Assembly: GCA_027343695.1 (NCBI GenBank)
Contig: DAHWKJ010000063.1
Coordinates: 1-64,000 of the forward strand
Origin: Sulfobacillus sp.
Lineage (GTDB): Bacteria; Bacillota; Sulfobacillia; Sulfobacillales; Sulfobacillaceae
Reading direction: 5' to 3'
Length of the DNA stretch: 64,000 bases
The number at the start of each line of letters is the position of its first letter. Within the stretch, counting starts at the first letter, position 1. Both the position numbers and the translations under genes were made by a program. Under the pieces are notes generated by a model. It was not told the DNA's origin. It did no database searches and saw nothing but the letters and a program-made list of their open reading frames with translations. Shown here piece after piece: positions 26,826 to 36,513 of the stretch.

Positions 26826-28106
26826 ATGAGCCAAACATTCGACGTCATCGTGATTGGTGGCGGGCCTAGCGGCCTCATGGCCGCAATTGCGGCCAGACTT
26901 CAAGGAGCGAGCACACTCGTGCTCGAAAAGGGCAATAAACTCGGACGAAAACTCGGAATTTCCGGAGGTGGGCGCTGTAATGTCACCAATGCCAAGCCGA
27001 TGGATGAGCTCATGAAAAATATTCCTGGCAACGGTCGGTTCCTTTACTCCGCACTGAGTCAGTTTTCGAATCGGGAAATCATCGAATTCTTCGAATCCCT
27101 GGGGATTCGCCTCAAAGAAGAAGACCGGGGTCGGGTCTTCCCGATAACGGACAAAGCGTCCACAGTAGTCCGCGCCCTCATTGAGAAGGTCAATGCCTTG
27201 GGTATCGTGGTCCGTCAAGACACCCCGGTCGAAGGATTACTCGTCGAATGCGGACACGTGATGGGAGTCAAGCTTCGAGACGGCGACACGGTTCTCGCCC
27301 ACTCCGTGATCATAGCGACCGGCGGCTGTAGCGTGCCACAGACTGGGAGCACCGGGGATGCTTACCCCTGGGCATCCGCGGTGGGCCACACCATCATCAC
27401 CCCCTATCCCACGGAAGTGCCCTTAACCAGTCCTGCATCCTTCATAACATCCCGTGCCCTCCAAGGCTTATCTTTTAAAGATGCCACGATTTCCATTCAA
27501 AATGATCGGGGTAAAACCCTGACCCAAGAATATGGCGACTTCATGTTCACTCATTTCGGCTTAACTGGCCCCATCGCGTTGCGGTGTAGCCACTACGTAT
27601 CAACCGCATTACGGAAGGATCCTGATGCCGTGCTCAGCGCCGTGATCGACTTCTTTCCGGAGCAACCGGCCGCACAGTTCGTGGCCACGCTTAAAGATCA
27701 CAGGTCCCATGATGGTGCTAAGCAAATTAACACCCGTCTTTCCGAGTGGCTTCCCGACCGATTGGTCGCCGTCATGTTAGAGCGCGCTGGCATCGCGCCC
27801 ACCACCACCATGGCCCACTTAGGAAATGAGGCTATCACCGAGATTACCGCCTGTATCAAAAAATTCCGCATGCCGATCCGGGGCACCCTCCCTCTGGAAA
27901 AAGCTACGGTAACTGGAGGTGGTGTCTCGATCAAAGAGATCGTCCCGCACACCATGGCCTCCAAGTTGTGTGCCGGGCTCTACTTCGCGGGCGAAGTCTT
28001 GGACGTCCATGCCCATACGGGAGGATATAACATCACGGTGGCGTTTTCGACTGGACATGCAGCGGGCATCGCAGCCGCGGAATATGCCGAAGCCCTACAC
28101 TCTTGA
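26826..28106 (+). CDS. HI0933-family flavoprotein (YhiN/BaiN-like)
   Basis: 426 residues. The dinucleotide-binding motif DVIVIGGGPSGLMAA starts at residue 6, followed by the family signature GRKLGISGGGRCNVTNA, the IIATGGCSVPQTGSTGDAY segment and the C-terminal FAGEVLDVHAHTGGYN that closes around FAD. Members reduce unsaturated compounds or act in unknown redox steps. The frame is open from an ATG at 26772; I prefer the ATG at 26826, just before the FAD motif, with AAGGAAGG 12 nt upstream. Single gene. Confidence 0.92.
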   Translation: MSQTFDVIVIGGGPSGLMAAIAARLQGASTLVLEKGNKLGRKLGISGGGRCNVTNAKPMDELMKNIPGNGRFLYSALSQFSNREIIEFFESLGIRLKEEDRGRVFPITDKASTVVRALIEKVNALGIVVRQDTPVEGLLVECGHVMGVKLRDGDTVLAHSVIIATGGCSVPQTGSTGDAYPWASAVGHTIITPYPTEVPLTSPASFITSRALQGLSFKDATISIQNDRGKTLTQEYGDFMFTHFGLTGPIALRCSHYVSTALRKDPDAVLSAVIDFFPEQPAAQFVATLKDHRSHDGAKQINTRLSEWLPDRLVAVMLERAGIAPTTTMAHLGNEAITEITACIKKFRMPIRGTLPLEKATVTGGGVSIKEIVPHTMASKLCAGLYFAGEVLDVHAHTGGYNITVAFSTGHAAGIAAAEYAEALHS

Positions 28107-28563
28107 GAAGGAACCGTAAACATCTCACATTTAGCCGTCATGGCGGGACATCCCTGAATCGCCCAATCTAACTTTTCCAGGACTTGGTACCGGTGAACAA
28201 TTAGCCCGTCTGGCCGGTACTCTAGGATCCTCGATTTTTGCAAGCGAAGGGAATCCCTGTAGATTTTTGGAATCGAAACCCGCCGAGCATTTTTCCAATG
28301 GAACCCTATCTCGAGAAAATTCTCGCGATTCCGCTTGGGCCGGTTAATCTTAGACAAATAAAGATATTGCTACCGCAATATTTCCGTGTTTTGTGGGTGG
28401 TTCCCCCATATGGGTATGCTCGCCGAGACCTTCATAGCGTTGCTACACCCGAGGTTCTCGAATCACGCTGTCAAGACCGCATCATCGAGGGACTCGGACA
28501 GCCCGGTCCCCGCACCATTGACTACACCAGACCCGTTACCAAAACAGCTTCAAAGGAGGCCGT
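28107..28563. other. Gene-free region, possible third copy of a local repeat
   Basis: On the minus strand a frame near 28130-28300 reads PKIYRDSLRLQ, similar to VVYRDSGWLHV and IVSRDSGRLQV in the two repeats at 29.1-29.5 and 30.2-30.4 kb. The match is short, so a third copy is only suspected. No complete gene. Confidence 0.35.
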
Positions 28564-28911
28564 TTAACTGAGCCCACTAGAGTGTGCCGTGGTGGTTACT
28601 GGCCACCACGTGAAGACCGCACCTGAAAGCGTTACTGTGGTGGGGTGCAGCCACACGTCGATAGCCCATCCATGGCGCGGGTGATACCACACTTGACGCG
28701 GCGGTGAGACCTTGCGGACTGCACTCATGACATTGTCCAGGTGAGCTGCAGGTATCATGAGCCAGATACGCCAGTATCGATGCCCACTCCAGCCCCCATG
28801 CACTCTTTGTTGTTCAGTCCATTCCCGCTGCTGATCGACTAAGACACGCCGGACCGCTTTGGCATCTTCGTGAGGAATTAAAATTTCCAACCGCAGATTC
28901 GCTTCAGACAT
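28564..28911 (-). CDS. Hypothetical protein, small alpha/beta domain
   Basis: 115 residues from the ATG at 28911, with GGGAGGGAT about 4 nt upstream. The opening LRLEILIPHEDAKAVRRVLVDQQ looks like a ferredoxin-like beta-alpha unit of a PII/CutA-size domain, followed by a Trp/His-rich second half (GHRYWRIWLMIP, HPRHGWAIDVWLHP). No family recognised. A good ribosome site and biased composition support a real gene. Confidence 0.6.
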   Translation of the reverse strand: MSEANLRLEILIPHEDAKAVRRVLVDQQREWTEQQRVHGGWSGHRYWRIWLMIPAAHLDNVMSAVRKVSPPRQVWYHPRHGWAIDVWLHPTTVTLSGAVFTWWPVTTTAHSSGLS

Positions 28912-29129
28912 CCGTATCCCTCCCTGGGTTCCGTGGACTTGGCAAAGACGCGGGGTTCGAGAGGACGCAATAACGTGCCACGAGAAACACATCTGTCAAC
29001 AGAGTAGTCTATGCTAACCATCATCATCGACTGACTGGTTTTGAGAGGTTCATTATATCAAATAACCCTTAATTCGTCGCAGTATTCTGTTATATATGAA
29101 AACCTATTCTTTTGAAGGGTCCGTGTGAC

Positions 29130-29450
29130 GAACACCATGAGATGTAATGGGCAGTAGCCGTGAGCCCCCCCTCCGGATTTGTTGTAGATCCGCTGTGACA
29201 TGGAGCCAGCCGGAATCCCTATACACGACGGTAGGCACCTCATGCAGTCCGAACCAGACAACTCGTTTTGGCTTTAAAAAACCTTCCGGCAGTACGAAAA
29301 GCCTGCGGTGTTCCGATGCGCGGTCATTATTTGCACTCTTGCGCTCCTCGGAGGTCAAGGGCCAATAATATGTCCCCGAAGCGTGGTCGCTCGAATAGCT
29401 CTTCAATCTCTGGCGTATGCGTTTGTGCACCCGATTGTCAGCGGTTCCCA
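29130..29450 (-). repeat. Diverged repeat, copy A (degenerate coding sequence)
   Basis: Minus-strand frame reads TADNRVHKRIRQRLKSYSSD ... VPTVVYRDSGWLHV ... LQQIRRGGSRLL without a ribosome site or start codon of its own. It resembles copy B at 30165-30400 at both DNA and protein level; compare YSSD, RDSG and the following Leu/Gln-rich part. It has about 40 residues more in the middle than copy B. Source family not recognised. Confidence 0.55.
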
Positions 29451-29515
29451 GTAACTTTCGGTCGGATCCCGCGTTATACTCGCGACAGACAAACGCAATG
29501 GAGGAATTTTTCAAC

Positions 29516-30076
29516 ATGATGAAGCCGATCGTAGTCGGATCTATGATTCTTGTAGGCAGTACGGTGCTCGCGGGCTGTGGTTTAAGCGGGACCATGCGCA
29601 CCAATAACCCCTCAAGCATTCCCTCCGCCAGCATGGGTCCCTCGTCATCGTCCCCCTCCCCAACATCGTCGACACCCACGACTTCGTCTCCATCCAACGC
29701 GTCGCCATCGGCGACATGGCTATTCTCCTTGTCTGACTTGGAAGAGATTTATGCGACGCTTAGCTATCGCTCCGTAGGTCCTATTCTCCCGCCTACAGCC
29801 ATTCAACAAGCGGTTCAACATTGGGAATATCAGGTATCACCGGCGATGTTACCGTATGTGCCGCAACGCGATGCTAGTCTAGATACCACGTTGATTAAAG
29901 CCATTCAACAATACCGGGGCCGCATTATATCGTCCAACCAGGCTTTAGTACAAGTTTCCTCATTGCCGGGCTGGACCTTCCAACGGGATCAACTGCCATC
30001 AGGAAACCGCGACTTCTGGTGGCCGTCGAACAACCATTGGCCAACTTGGATAACACCGAGTAAACAAAGCGGGTAA
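29516..30076 (+). CDS. Putative lipoprotein with Ser/Pro/Thr linker
   Basis: 186 residues from the ATG at 29516 (a second ATG follows directly); GGAGG stands 11 nt upstream and a TATACT -10 lies at 29475-29480. Signal peptide with lipobox VLAGC, Cys21. A linker of about 40 residues of Ser, Pro and Thr leads to a globular domain of about 110 residues with conserved-looking Trp pairs (DFWWPSNNHWPTW). No family recognised; it is flanked by the two repeat copies. Confidence 0.72.
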   Translation: MMKPIVVGSMILVGSTVLAGCGLSGTMRTNNPSSIPSASMGPSSSSPSPTSSTPTTSSPSNASPSATWLFSLSDLEEIYATLSYRSVGPILPPTAIQQAVQHWEYQVSPAMLPYVPQRDASLDTTLIKAIQQYRGRIISSNQALVQVSSLPGWTFQRDQLPSGNRDFWWPSNNHWPTWITPSKQSG

Positions 30077-30164
30077 TTTTGACTCAACGGCACCTCCGTG
30101 CGGAAGGAGGTGGCCAGTTCCCGATATCCCACCACTCGGACAGGATGCACGCATTTTCGTAGAT

Positions 30165-30400
30165 GCCGCAATGGGCGAGGAGCCCTGAGCCCTCCCTCCA
30201 GATTTGCTGTTCGAGATCCGTTTGGACCTGGAGCCGACCAGAATCCCTTGACACGATGGCGGGCCGCATTTTATGGTGCGACCCACCACGTCGTCTGGCA
30301 TCGCTCGAGTAGCACCTCAATCCCTGGCGTGTCCAAAATTTTGATGCGTCCTGGTTAGGGTGAAGCCATCCCCTCATCCTGCTGTCCGCGATCGTTTTGC
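30165..30400 (-). repeat. Diverged repeat, copy B (degenerate coding sequence)
   Basis: Minus-strand frame reads TIADSRMRGWLHPNQDASKFW ... YSSD ... IVSRDSGRLQVQTDLEQQIW. Aligned with copy A it is about three-quarters identical at DNA level over the best 100 bp, by eye. No start or ribosome site. The rest of 30077-30579 holds nothing else recognisable. Confidence 0.55.
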
Positions 30401-30579
30401 TTAGGATCATTAGGCTCTCACTCCCATGGTGGGGTGTTAGTCAAACTGACCCTTGAAAATACTCCGGGTCATTGGGGGCACGGGGTTGCACTGCGGTTCC
30501 TAGCATGCTTCACTAGGAGCACAGGCGCCATAGTCGTTCGGTATTATGAGATTGCCACCAGGAGGAGTGTGGTTTACCT

Positions 30580-31740
30580 ATGGACATTTACACCAAAGTC
30601 ACGCAACCCGTCGATGTCCTCACCCCAGCCAATGCCGTTTCCCCGCCAATCTTTCAAACCTCGGTCTATGCGTTTAATGACGTGACCGCAGTGGACGAAT
30701 TGTTAGCGGGCACGCGTGAAGGATATTCATACACCCGAGGTGGTAATCCCAACACCGATGCGCTCAGCGGTTTTGTTGCCCATCTTGAAAACGCGGAAAA
30801 GGGCGTCATCACCAGCTCCGGAACGGCCGCTCTCCTGGCCGCCATTTGGACTTTACAACCCAGACCGGGACGCATTGTGGTGGCCCGAGAAATTTACGGA
30901 GGCACAGTGGGTCTGGCCAGAAATTTGTTGGAACCAATGGGCTATGTGATGGAATGGGTCGACACCCACAATGCGACGGACCTCGCGGTGCACTTCGCCA
31001 GCGGGCCCGGCGTATTGGTACTGGAAACCCTCTCCAACCCCCTAGGTCGCATTGCTCCATTAGATCAGATCATTCGAACGGCGCACGACCACGGGATCTC
31101 CGTCATTATCGATAACACATTTGCGACCCCATTTCATGCTACTCCGCTTCACTGGGGCGCCGATCTTGTGGTACACTCCTTGACCAAATTTATTGGGGGC
31201 CATAGTGACCTCATCCTGGGTGCGGTGGTCGGGGATGCCACTACAGTTGCCAGGACTCAACACATTGTGGACACCGCAGGATTTACCCCAGACCCTTTCG
31301 CCGCATGGCTCGCCCTGCGCGGAGCGAAAACCTTAGCGCTCCGGATGACCCAATCCAGTCGTAACGCCCAGGCCCTGGCCGAGGCACTAGAAACGATGCC
31401 TCAAGTACGAGCCACCTATTATCCGGGCCTGCCGTCGCATCCCGATCACCCAGAAGCCCAACGCCTGCTACAACGGGGATTTGGATCGATTGTCTCGATG
31501 TCCCTGGCAGGCGGATACGATGCGGTCCAATGCCTGATTAAAAAGCTTAAGATCGTGCGCTTCGTTCCAAGCTTAGGCGACGTCTCAACCACCCTCTCCC
31601 ATCCCGTAGTCGCCTCGCATCGGGAACTCGCGCCTGAGGAAAAGGCTCGCATCGGTATCGATGAGAGCGTCGTCCGTATTTCGGTGGGGATCGAATCGAG
31701 CCAGGACATTATCGAGGATTTCCTTTCAGCGTTGGCGTGA
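30580..31740 (+). CDS. Cys/Met-metabolism PLP enzyme (cystathionine gamma-synthase/lyase type)
   Basis: 386 residues of fold-type I. PLP Lys203 sits in [12 protein letters not shown], Asp178 in IIDNTFATP binds the pyridine N, and [16 protein letters not shown] and SSGTAALLA are the family's substrate and phosphate parts. It could be cystathionine gamma-synthase, gamma-lyase, O-acetylhomoserine sulfhydrylase or methionine gamma-lyase; these are not safely told apart by eye. ATG at 30580; AGGAGG is 14 nt upstream, rather far, with no better in-frame start. Convergent with the kinase gene. Confidence 0.93.
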   Translation: MDIYTKVTQPVDVLTPANAVSPPIFQTSVYAFNDVTAVDELLAGTREGYSYTRGGNPNTDALSGFVAHLENAEKGVITSSGTAALLAAIWTLQPRPGRIVVAREIYGGTVGLARNLLEPMGYVMEWVDTHNATDLAVHFASGPGVLVLETLSNPLGRIAPLDQIIRTAHDHGISVIIDNTFATPFHATPLHWGADLVVHSLTKFIGGHSDLILGAVVGDATTVARTQHIVDTAGFTPDPFAAWLALRGAKTLALRMTQSSRNAQALAEALETMPQVRATYYPGLPSHPDHPEAQRLLQRGFGSIVSMSLAGGYDAVQCLIKKLKIVRFVPSLGDVSTTLSHPVVASHRELAPEEKARIGIDESVVRISVGIESSQDIIEDFLSALA

Positions 31741-31774
31741 AGCGTCAGGGAACAATTTTCACGAGACCAGGGGC

Positions 31775-33514
31775 CTATGGTAGATCTCCTTCACGATGCC
31801 AATGGCGCCGCGTAACCCGGCGCTTAGCCTGGCGGCGGGCCCGAAAAACCGAACCCAAGAGTACGACGGTGACAATCCAGGCGATGTCGCGAAGTACGAA
31901 CCAGTGATGCTCCATAAAAAATATGCCGAGTGCCCCCACCCCGGCCGCGCCCAAAAGGCTCATCAGCCCTTCCATGAGGTCGCCTAATCGGTCAAGTCGC
32001 CGAGTCACCGAGGACAACTCGGGACGCGTCACCAGCGTACCGGCTTCCGCCTCCGCCAACACCCGATCCAGACTCACGGGCACCCGTTGGATAATCCCTA
32101 CCGCATCCCATACGCGCTGTCCTACCGCATCGACCGCAGTGCCTAACTCGGGGCCTAACCAATCGAACAGGCCCTCCCGAATCTTTGCGAGCCAGGCTGC
32201 TCCGGCTTCACGGCGTCGCTGGTTCAGCAGGGGGAGCGCCTCTTGGCGCAAGAGTTGCATCCAGTCTAAATCAGGATCCAGCGCCGACACCAAGCCAAAC
32301 ACCATGCCGATCGCACGACCCAAAAACATGTACTGGGCCGGGAATAGTAAGGGCTCTTCGTAGAGAAAATCTTGAAAGTCGCGAACGACGCCATCTAATC
32401 GCGGGCCAGGGCTAATCGGGGTGCCGGCACTACGCTCTAACATAACCGTTACCGCACGTTGTAACAAGGTTTTTTGGGCATGCGGAGCCAGAAACCCTAA
32501 CCCATCAATCGCCTCCACCACACGCCGCGCATCTTTGGTCAAGACTCCTTCTAAAAATTTAGCGGCATACGCCAAGTGCTCAGCTGGGATGTGGCCCATC
32601 ATGCCAAAATCTAGGAAGACAAGCCGCCCATCCTCCGCCGCGAAGAAGTTGCCCGGATGTGGGTCGATTTGCACCAACCCATCGCTAATGATCTGTTTCA
32701 AAAAGGCATTAACCAGGGTCCGGGCGAGCCCCTTAGGATCCAAGCCGGCTTCGATGAGAGCCTTACGATCCGTGAGTTTGAATCCCGACACAAACTCCAT
32801 CACCAAGACTGTCTCGTGAGAAAACTCCGGATAGACGCCAGGCACTCTGACCGCAGCATCTTTCGCAAAATTGGTGGCAAAGGCCTCTAGACTCTGAAGC
32901 TCCTGGCGGTAATCCAATTCCCGATGCACCATGTCTCGGAATTCCTCAAAGAGTCTCACGGTATCTAAGCGACGCCCCGGTTTGGTCCACCGCCGCAAGG
33001 CCGCCATGACATGGCCTAAAGCCTTAAGATCGATGGAGGCCAAGTGTTCAATTCCGGGCCGTCGCACTTTGACTGCCACCACTTCTTTGGTTTTGGCTAA
33101 GACTGCGCGGTGCACTTGACCCAGCGATGCCGCCGCCACCGGTTCGGGGCTAAATTCTAAGAAGACTTGGGACCAGTTATGGCCATAGGCGGCCGCCAAG
33201 GTTTTCTGAATCTCTCCAAATCGCGCGGGCGGCACCTGGTCCTGCAGCGTTTGTAATTGACGAGTGAACTCTAACGGCAGGACGTCGGTACGGGCACTCA
33301 GAAACTGTCCGACTTTAATGATGAGTCCTCCGAGGCGAAGCGCTTCCCGCCGAAACCGGGCGCCCCCTGCGGCGTAAATACGAGACTCCTGGTGCTTGGC
33401 CGCTTCGGCTGACAGGCGGCGCTTAGCCCGGGCGATGGCCCGGGCATCTCCCCAAAAGCTTAATGCGAGTCGGAAAATCGCCGCCGTGCGGCGTAAGCCG
33501 TTTTCGGACGCCAC
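31775..33514 (-). CDS. AarF/UbiB (ABC1) family atypical kinase
   Basis: 579 residues. Kinase-like domain with the KxGQ motif Lys67-Gln70 (IIKVGQFLSAR), the Ala-rich loop AAASLGQVH, VAVKVRRPG (nucleotide Lys), QIDPHPGNFF and FLDFGMMG. The C-terminus has one or two hydrophobic segments (MSLLGAAGVGALGIFFM, IAWIVTVVLLGSVF) that anchor it in the membrane. Family members aid quinone synthesis as ATPases. GTG start at 33514 follows directly on the TAG of a small upstream gene; the two are coupled. Confidence 0.93.
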   Translation of the reverse strand: MASENGLRRTAAIFRLALSFWGDARAIARAKRRLSAEAAKHQESRIYAAGGARFRREALRLGGLIIKVGQFLSARTDVLPLEFTRQLQTLQDQVPPARFGEIQKTLAAAYGHNWSQVFLEFSPEPVAAASLGQVHRAVLAKTKEVVAVKVRRPGIEHLASIDLKALGHVMAALRRWTKPGRRLDTVRLFEEFRDMVHRELDYRQELQSLEAFATNFAKDAAVRVPGVYPEFSHETVLVMEFVSGFKLTDRKALIEAGLDPKGLARTLVNAFLKQIISDGLVQIDPHPGNFFAAEDGRLVFLDFGMMGHIPAEHLAYAAKFLEGVLTKDARRVVEAIDGLGFLAPHAQKTLLQRAVTVMLERSAGTPISPGPRLDGVVRDFQDFLYEEPLLFPAQYMFLGRAIGMVFGLVSALDPDLDWMQLLRQEALPLLNQRRREAGAAWLAKIREGLFDWLGPELGTAVDAVGQRVWDAVGIIQRVPVSLDRVLAEAEAGTLVTRPELSSVTRRLDRLGDLMEGLMSLLGAAGVGALGIFFMEHHWFVLRDIAWIVTVVLLGSVFRARRQAKRRVTRRHWHREGDLP

Positions 33515-33742
33515 CTAAGGCGCATCCTCCGTGGCCTCGTCATGGGATTCGGATACCGGGTCTTTCCACACATCGAAAGCCTCTTGCATCTTGTCCCGAA
33601 ATCGACGGCGTTTGGCGTGATAGGCCTCCCGTTGTTCGGGACTCATCTCGGAGCGACGCCACCAGGATCGAATTCCCAATGCCGCTAATAACACTAACCA
33701 CCAAGGCGTACGATAGCGTCTTCTAAACCACATCGCATTCAC
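33515..33742 (-). CDS. Small membrane protein upstream of the UbiB-like kinase
   Basis: 75 residues: a short hydrophobic helix (WWLVLLAALGI) near a basic N-terminus, then a charged, amphipathic tail (SPEQREAYHAKRRRFRDKMQEAF). No family recognised. Starts may be GTG 33742 or ATG 33733 (AGAAG about 8-10 nt before). Stop abuts the kinase GTG, so it probably works with or regulates that protein. Confidence 0.65.
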   Translation of the reverse strand: MNAMWFRRRYRTPWWLVLLAALGIRSWWRRSEMSPEQREAYHAKRRRFRDKMQEAFDVWKDPVSESHDEATEDAP

Positions 33743-33802
33743 TTCTTTCTGCCTGCTTAAGGCCTAGTCTACCCACCATTAAACCTTAGGATCTGCGGAT
33801 TT

Positions 33803-35245
33803 TTAGTCGCGTCCCCCGATTGTACGCCAATTGTGCCCGGGAATCATGAGACGGTCCTGGCCATCTGGGCCCTGGGAACCCGCCGAATATGGTTCAGGTT
33901 TGTCGTGGCTCCAAGCTTCTAGCACTGGCGTGAGAATCCGCCAGGATTCCTCGACCTCATCAAACCGCAAGAAATATCCGCGATCCCCTTTTAAGGCTTC
34001 CAACAGAAGTTGCTCATACGCGGTATAGTCCGGTTCGTCTGTTTTCTCATACGGCGTAGCTAGGACAATTTTCCGCGTATCGAGCTGGAGCCCTGGCTCC
34101 TTGGCCCAAGCCACCACATCGATACACTGGTCTGGCCACATGCGGAACACGATCCAGTTACTTAAGGGTTTCCCAAAGAGCCCCGTCGGGACATCTTTAA
34201 GCTCGACGGCAATCTCCGAAAACCGTGCAGAAAGCCGTTTACCACTGCGGAGGTAAAACGGCACCCCCTGCCAGCGCCAGTTGTCTATGTAAAGTTTGAT
34301 CGCCGCGAAGGTCTCAGTCGTGGAGTCCTCAGGAATCCCGGTCTCTTCGAGGTATCCCGGTACCGCTTGATCCCCAATCGTCCCCTTCGTATATTGCCCC
34401 CGACAGGCATAATCCTCCACCGCATCGGAAGGGATGTCGCGGACCGCACGCAAAACTTCCACCTTGTGTTCGCGCAAGACTTCTGCATCCCAAGTGGAGG
34501 GCGCATCCATCGCGGTCAACGTAAAGAGTTGCATGAGGTGATTTTGAATCATGTCACGCAAGGCGCCCGCCTTATCATAATATTGCCATCGTCCTTCTAC
34601 CCCTAGCGTTTCACCGACCGTAATTTGGACTTGGCTCACGTGTGCCGCATTCCATACGGGCTCCAAAAATCGATTCGCAAATCGGAACACTAAGAGGTTT
34701 TGCGAGGTCTCCTTACCGAGGAAATGGTCAATGCGGTAGACTTGCTCCTCTGGCCAATAATCATGGATACGTTCACGTAAGGCCTTGGCCGAGGCAAAAT
34801 CCCAGCCAAAAGGCTTCTCGACGACCAAGCGTCGATACCCGGCCTTGGTTTCCGTAGAGAGTCCGGCTTGACCCAGTCCTTGTGCCGCATCCCCGAATAG
34901 CTGAGGGGGTAGCGCCAGGTAAAACAGCGTGGATGGTGAAATCTTTTTCGAAAGTTTAGACAGAGCACTCTTGGTCAAATCTCCTTGCACATAATCAATC
35001 CGAGCCGCCAATTCGGTCCAGACTTTTGGATCAAACTCGTGTTCAAATTGCTGGAGATTTTCTTCGAGGTGCTTTAAAAACTTATCGCGCGACCAGTCTT
35101 CCACGGCATACCCAATAATCTTCGCATCGGGCCATTCTTGGAGCGCGTAGAGCCGATAAATAGCGGGAAATAATAACCGGCGTGTCAGATCTCCAGTCGC
35201 TCCAATGATTACCACGGTGGATTCTGTATTCTGAGTTTCGGACAT
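33803..35245 (-). CDS. zwf: Glucose-6-phosphate 1-dehydrogenase
   Basis: 480 residues from the ATG at 35245, which has GGGAGGG 3-4 nt upstream; the longer frame to 35368 crosses the promoter and is rejected. NADP fold GATGDLTRRLLFPAIYRL, the catalytic RIDHFLGKE (His and Lys) and the dimer part GKPLSNWIVFRMWP are all as in the family. It oxidises glucose-6-phosphate to 6-phosphogluconolactone, the first step of the oxidative pentose phosphate or Entner-Doudoroff route. No other pathway genes are beside it. Confidence 0.96.
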   Translation of the reverse strand: MSETQNTESTVVIIGATGDLTRRLLFPAIYRLYALQEWPDAKIIGYAVEDWSRDKFLKHLEENLQQFEHEFDPKVWTELAARIDYVQGDLTKSALSKLSKKISPSTLFYLALPPQLFGDAAQGLGQAGLSTETKAGYRRLVVEKPFGWDFASAKALRERIHDYWPEEQVYRIDHFLGKETSQNLLVFRFANRFLEPVWNAAHVSQVQITVGETLGVEGRWQYYDKAGALRDMIQNHLMQLFTLTAMDAPSTWDAEVLREHKVEVLRAVRDIPSDAVEDYACRGQYTKGTIGDQAVPGYLEETGIPEDSTTETFAAIKLYIDNWRWQGVPFYLRSGKRLSARFSEIAVELKDVPTGLFGKPLSNWIVFRMWPDQCIDVVAWAKEPGLQLDTRKIVLATPYEKTDEPDYTAYEQLLLEALKGDRGYFLRFDEVEESWRILTPVLEAWSHDKPEPYSAGSQGPDGQDRLMIPGHNWRTIGGRD

Positions 35246-35296
35246 AAGCCCTCCCTTCACACAACCCCGTACCTTGGCCGATAAACCATATGGTCC

Positions 35297-35302
35297 ATTA
35301 TA
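35297..35302 (-). promoter_or_regulatory. -10 element of zwf
   Basis: Minus strand TATAAT in GGTATAATGG, 51 bp before the ATG. No good -35 box. Confidence 0.5.
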
Positions 35303-35425
35303 CCGTATCCGTCCACCCACGATTCGGGGACCCCTAAAACCTTCCAGCATCAACAGGTTCAAGACCACTCATATTACCAAGGTCAGGTATTGCCTTGGAG
35401 TCGGCCATTTTAAGGGAGGCAGGTC

Positions 35426-36493
35426 ATGTTCTTTGGTATCGCCTTTTGGGTCAACAGTCAGGCACCGAGACCCACACCCAATGCCCACGAGATTTTACAG
35501 CAGTTAGTGCAAAAAGAGGACACCGCCACCTTATTGCATCATAAAAAAGAACTCGAGACCCTTTTTTCAACCAGCCGATCCGGCCAGGCCGCTCTTGAAA
35601 AGGCCGAACGCCGGATGGACTATATCCAAGCTTGGGCCAATGCGCGCGGATTCATTTTTCACAACGTTAACGTCACGGTTCGGACTGGTCCTCCGCAGTG
35701 GCTAGCTCCCGATCGGGTCCGAATCTACGGAGCCGTATCGGCTCGTTACACCTACGCCCATCGCACCGGCAACCAAAAACCGACGTGGTTCGGGCTTGGC
35801 GTCTACCACTGGTATACGCTCGCCGATACCAAAACGGGGTGGCGGATCGCTCACGATGAATTCATCGACCCGCTTAACCAAGAGACTCGCCTGACGGGTA
35901 GCGCACAACCCTCGCCGATTCGGGTGCCCGAATCCAGACGGCGTGAGGCGATGAGCCCAGGAGCGCGCCGCGCTTTAGATTATGCCGCACACTATTGTGG
36001 CGCTGCCCCGGGTTGCGGCAACCAAATGCGCTATAATCCAACGTTTGAGGATTACAACTGGAATGGGGGCGATTGTTCGAACTTCATCTCCCAGGTCTTG
36101 CGGGCGGGAGGGTTTTCCGAAACGAGCGCTTGGTACTGGGATCGCTACAGCAAAGAAGGGAGCCCCGATTGGGTCAACGCCACCCGTTTGGCCCGGTTTC
36201 TCCAGGATTCAGGACGAGCAAAACTTATCGCGCACGGAACCTTTGCCGCACTGGCCACTCCGAGCGGGCCTCAGCATCTGAGCGCCATCCATCAGCTGCA
36301 ACTCGGAGATCTTATCGGATATTACGAACGCCATCGGACCGTCCATTTCGCGATCGTTGCCGGGTTTGATCCCGATGGCTATCCCTTGGTCATCAGTCAC
36401 TCGGCCGACCGCTTCCGAGAACCTTGGGATCTCGGTTGGGATCACAGCACCATCTTCTATTTCTACCGGGTCCACTATCCCGTGTCCAACTAG
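35426..36493 (+). CDS. Amidase_6-type putative peptidoglycan amidase
   Basis: 355 residues. The C-terminal half (about 175-350) matches the putative amidase domain of Firmicutes: RRALDYAAHYC, then NGGDCSNFISQVLRAGG with Cys217 and RTVHFAIVAG with His307, an NlpC/P60-like Cys-His pair. The N-terminal half is an unrelated alpha/beta domain. It starts MFFGIAFWVNSQ, too short for a clear signal peptide. GGGAGG lies 6 nt before the ATG. Such genes often act on cell walls during sporulation. Confidence 0.83.
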   Translation: MFFGIAFWVNSQAPRPTPNAHEILQQLVQKEDTATLLHHKKELETLFSTSRSGQAALEKAERRMDYIQAWANARGFIFHNVNVTVRTGPPQWLAPDRVRIYGAVSARYTYAHRTGNQKPTWFGLGVYHWYTLADTKTGWRIAHDEFIDPLNQETRLTGSAQPSPIRVPESRRREAMSPGARRALDYAAHYCGAAPGCGNQMRYNPTFEDYNWNGGDCSNFISQVLRAGGFSETSAWYWDRYSKEGSPDWVNATRLARFLQDSGRAKLIAHGTFAALATPSGPQHLSAIHQLQLGDLIGYYERHRTVHFAIVAGFDPDGYPLVISHSADRFREPWDLGWDHSTIFYFYRVHYPVSN

Positions 36494-36513
36494 TCTTGGT
36501 CGGCGTGAGCTCT

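Noticed and set aside
27980-28357. 125-codon minus-strand gene
   Set aside because: Half of it is the shadow of the flavoprotein gene; the rest is noted only as a possible repeat copy.
29104-29697. 197-codon minus-strand frame treated as a gene
   Set aside because: Its upper half is the shadow of the lipoprotein gene; only the lower half resembles the local repeat, so it is listed as a repeat.
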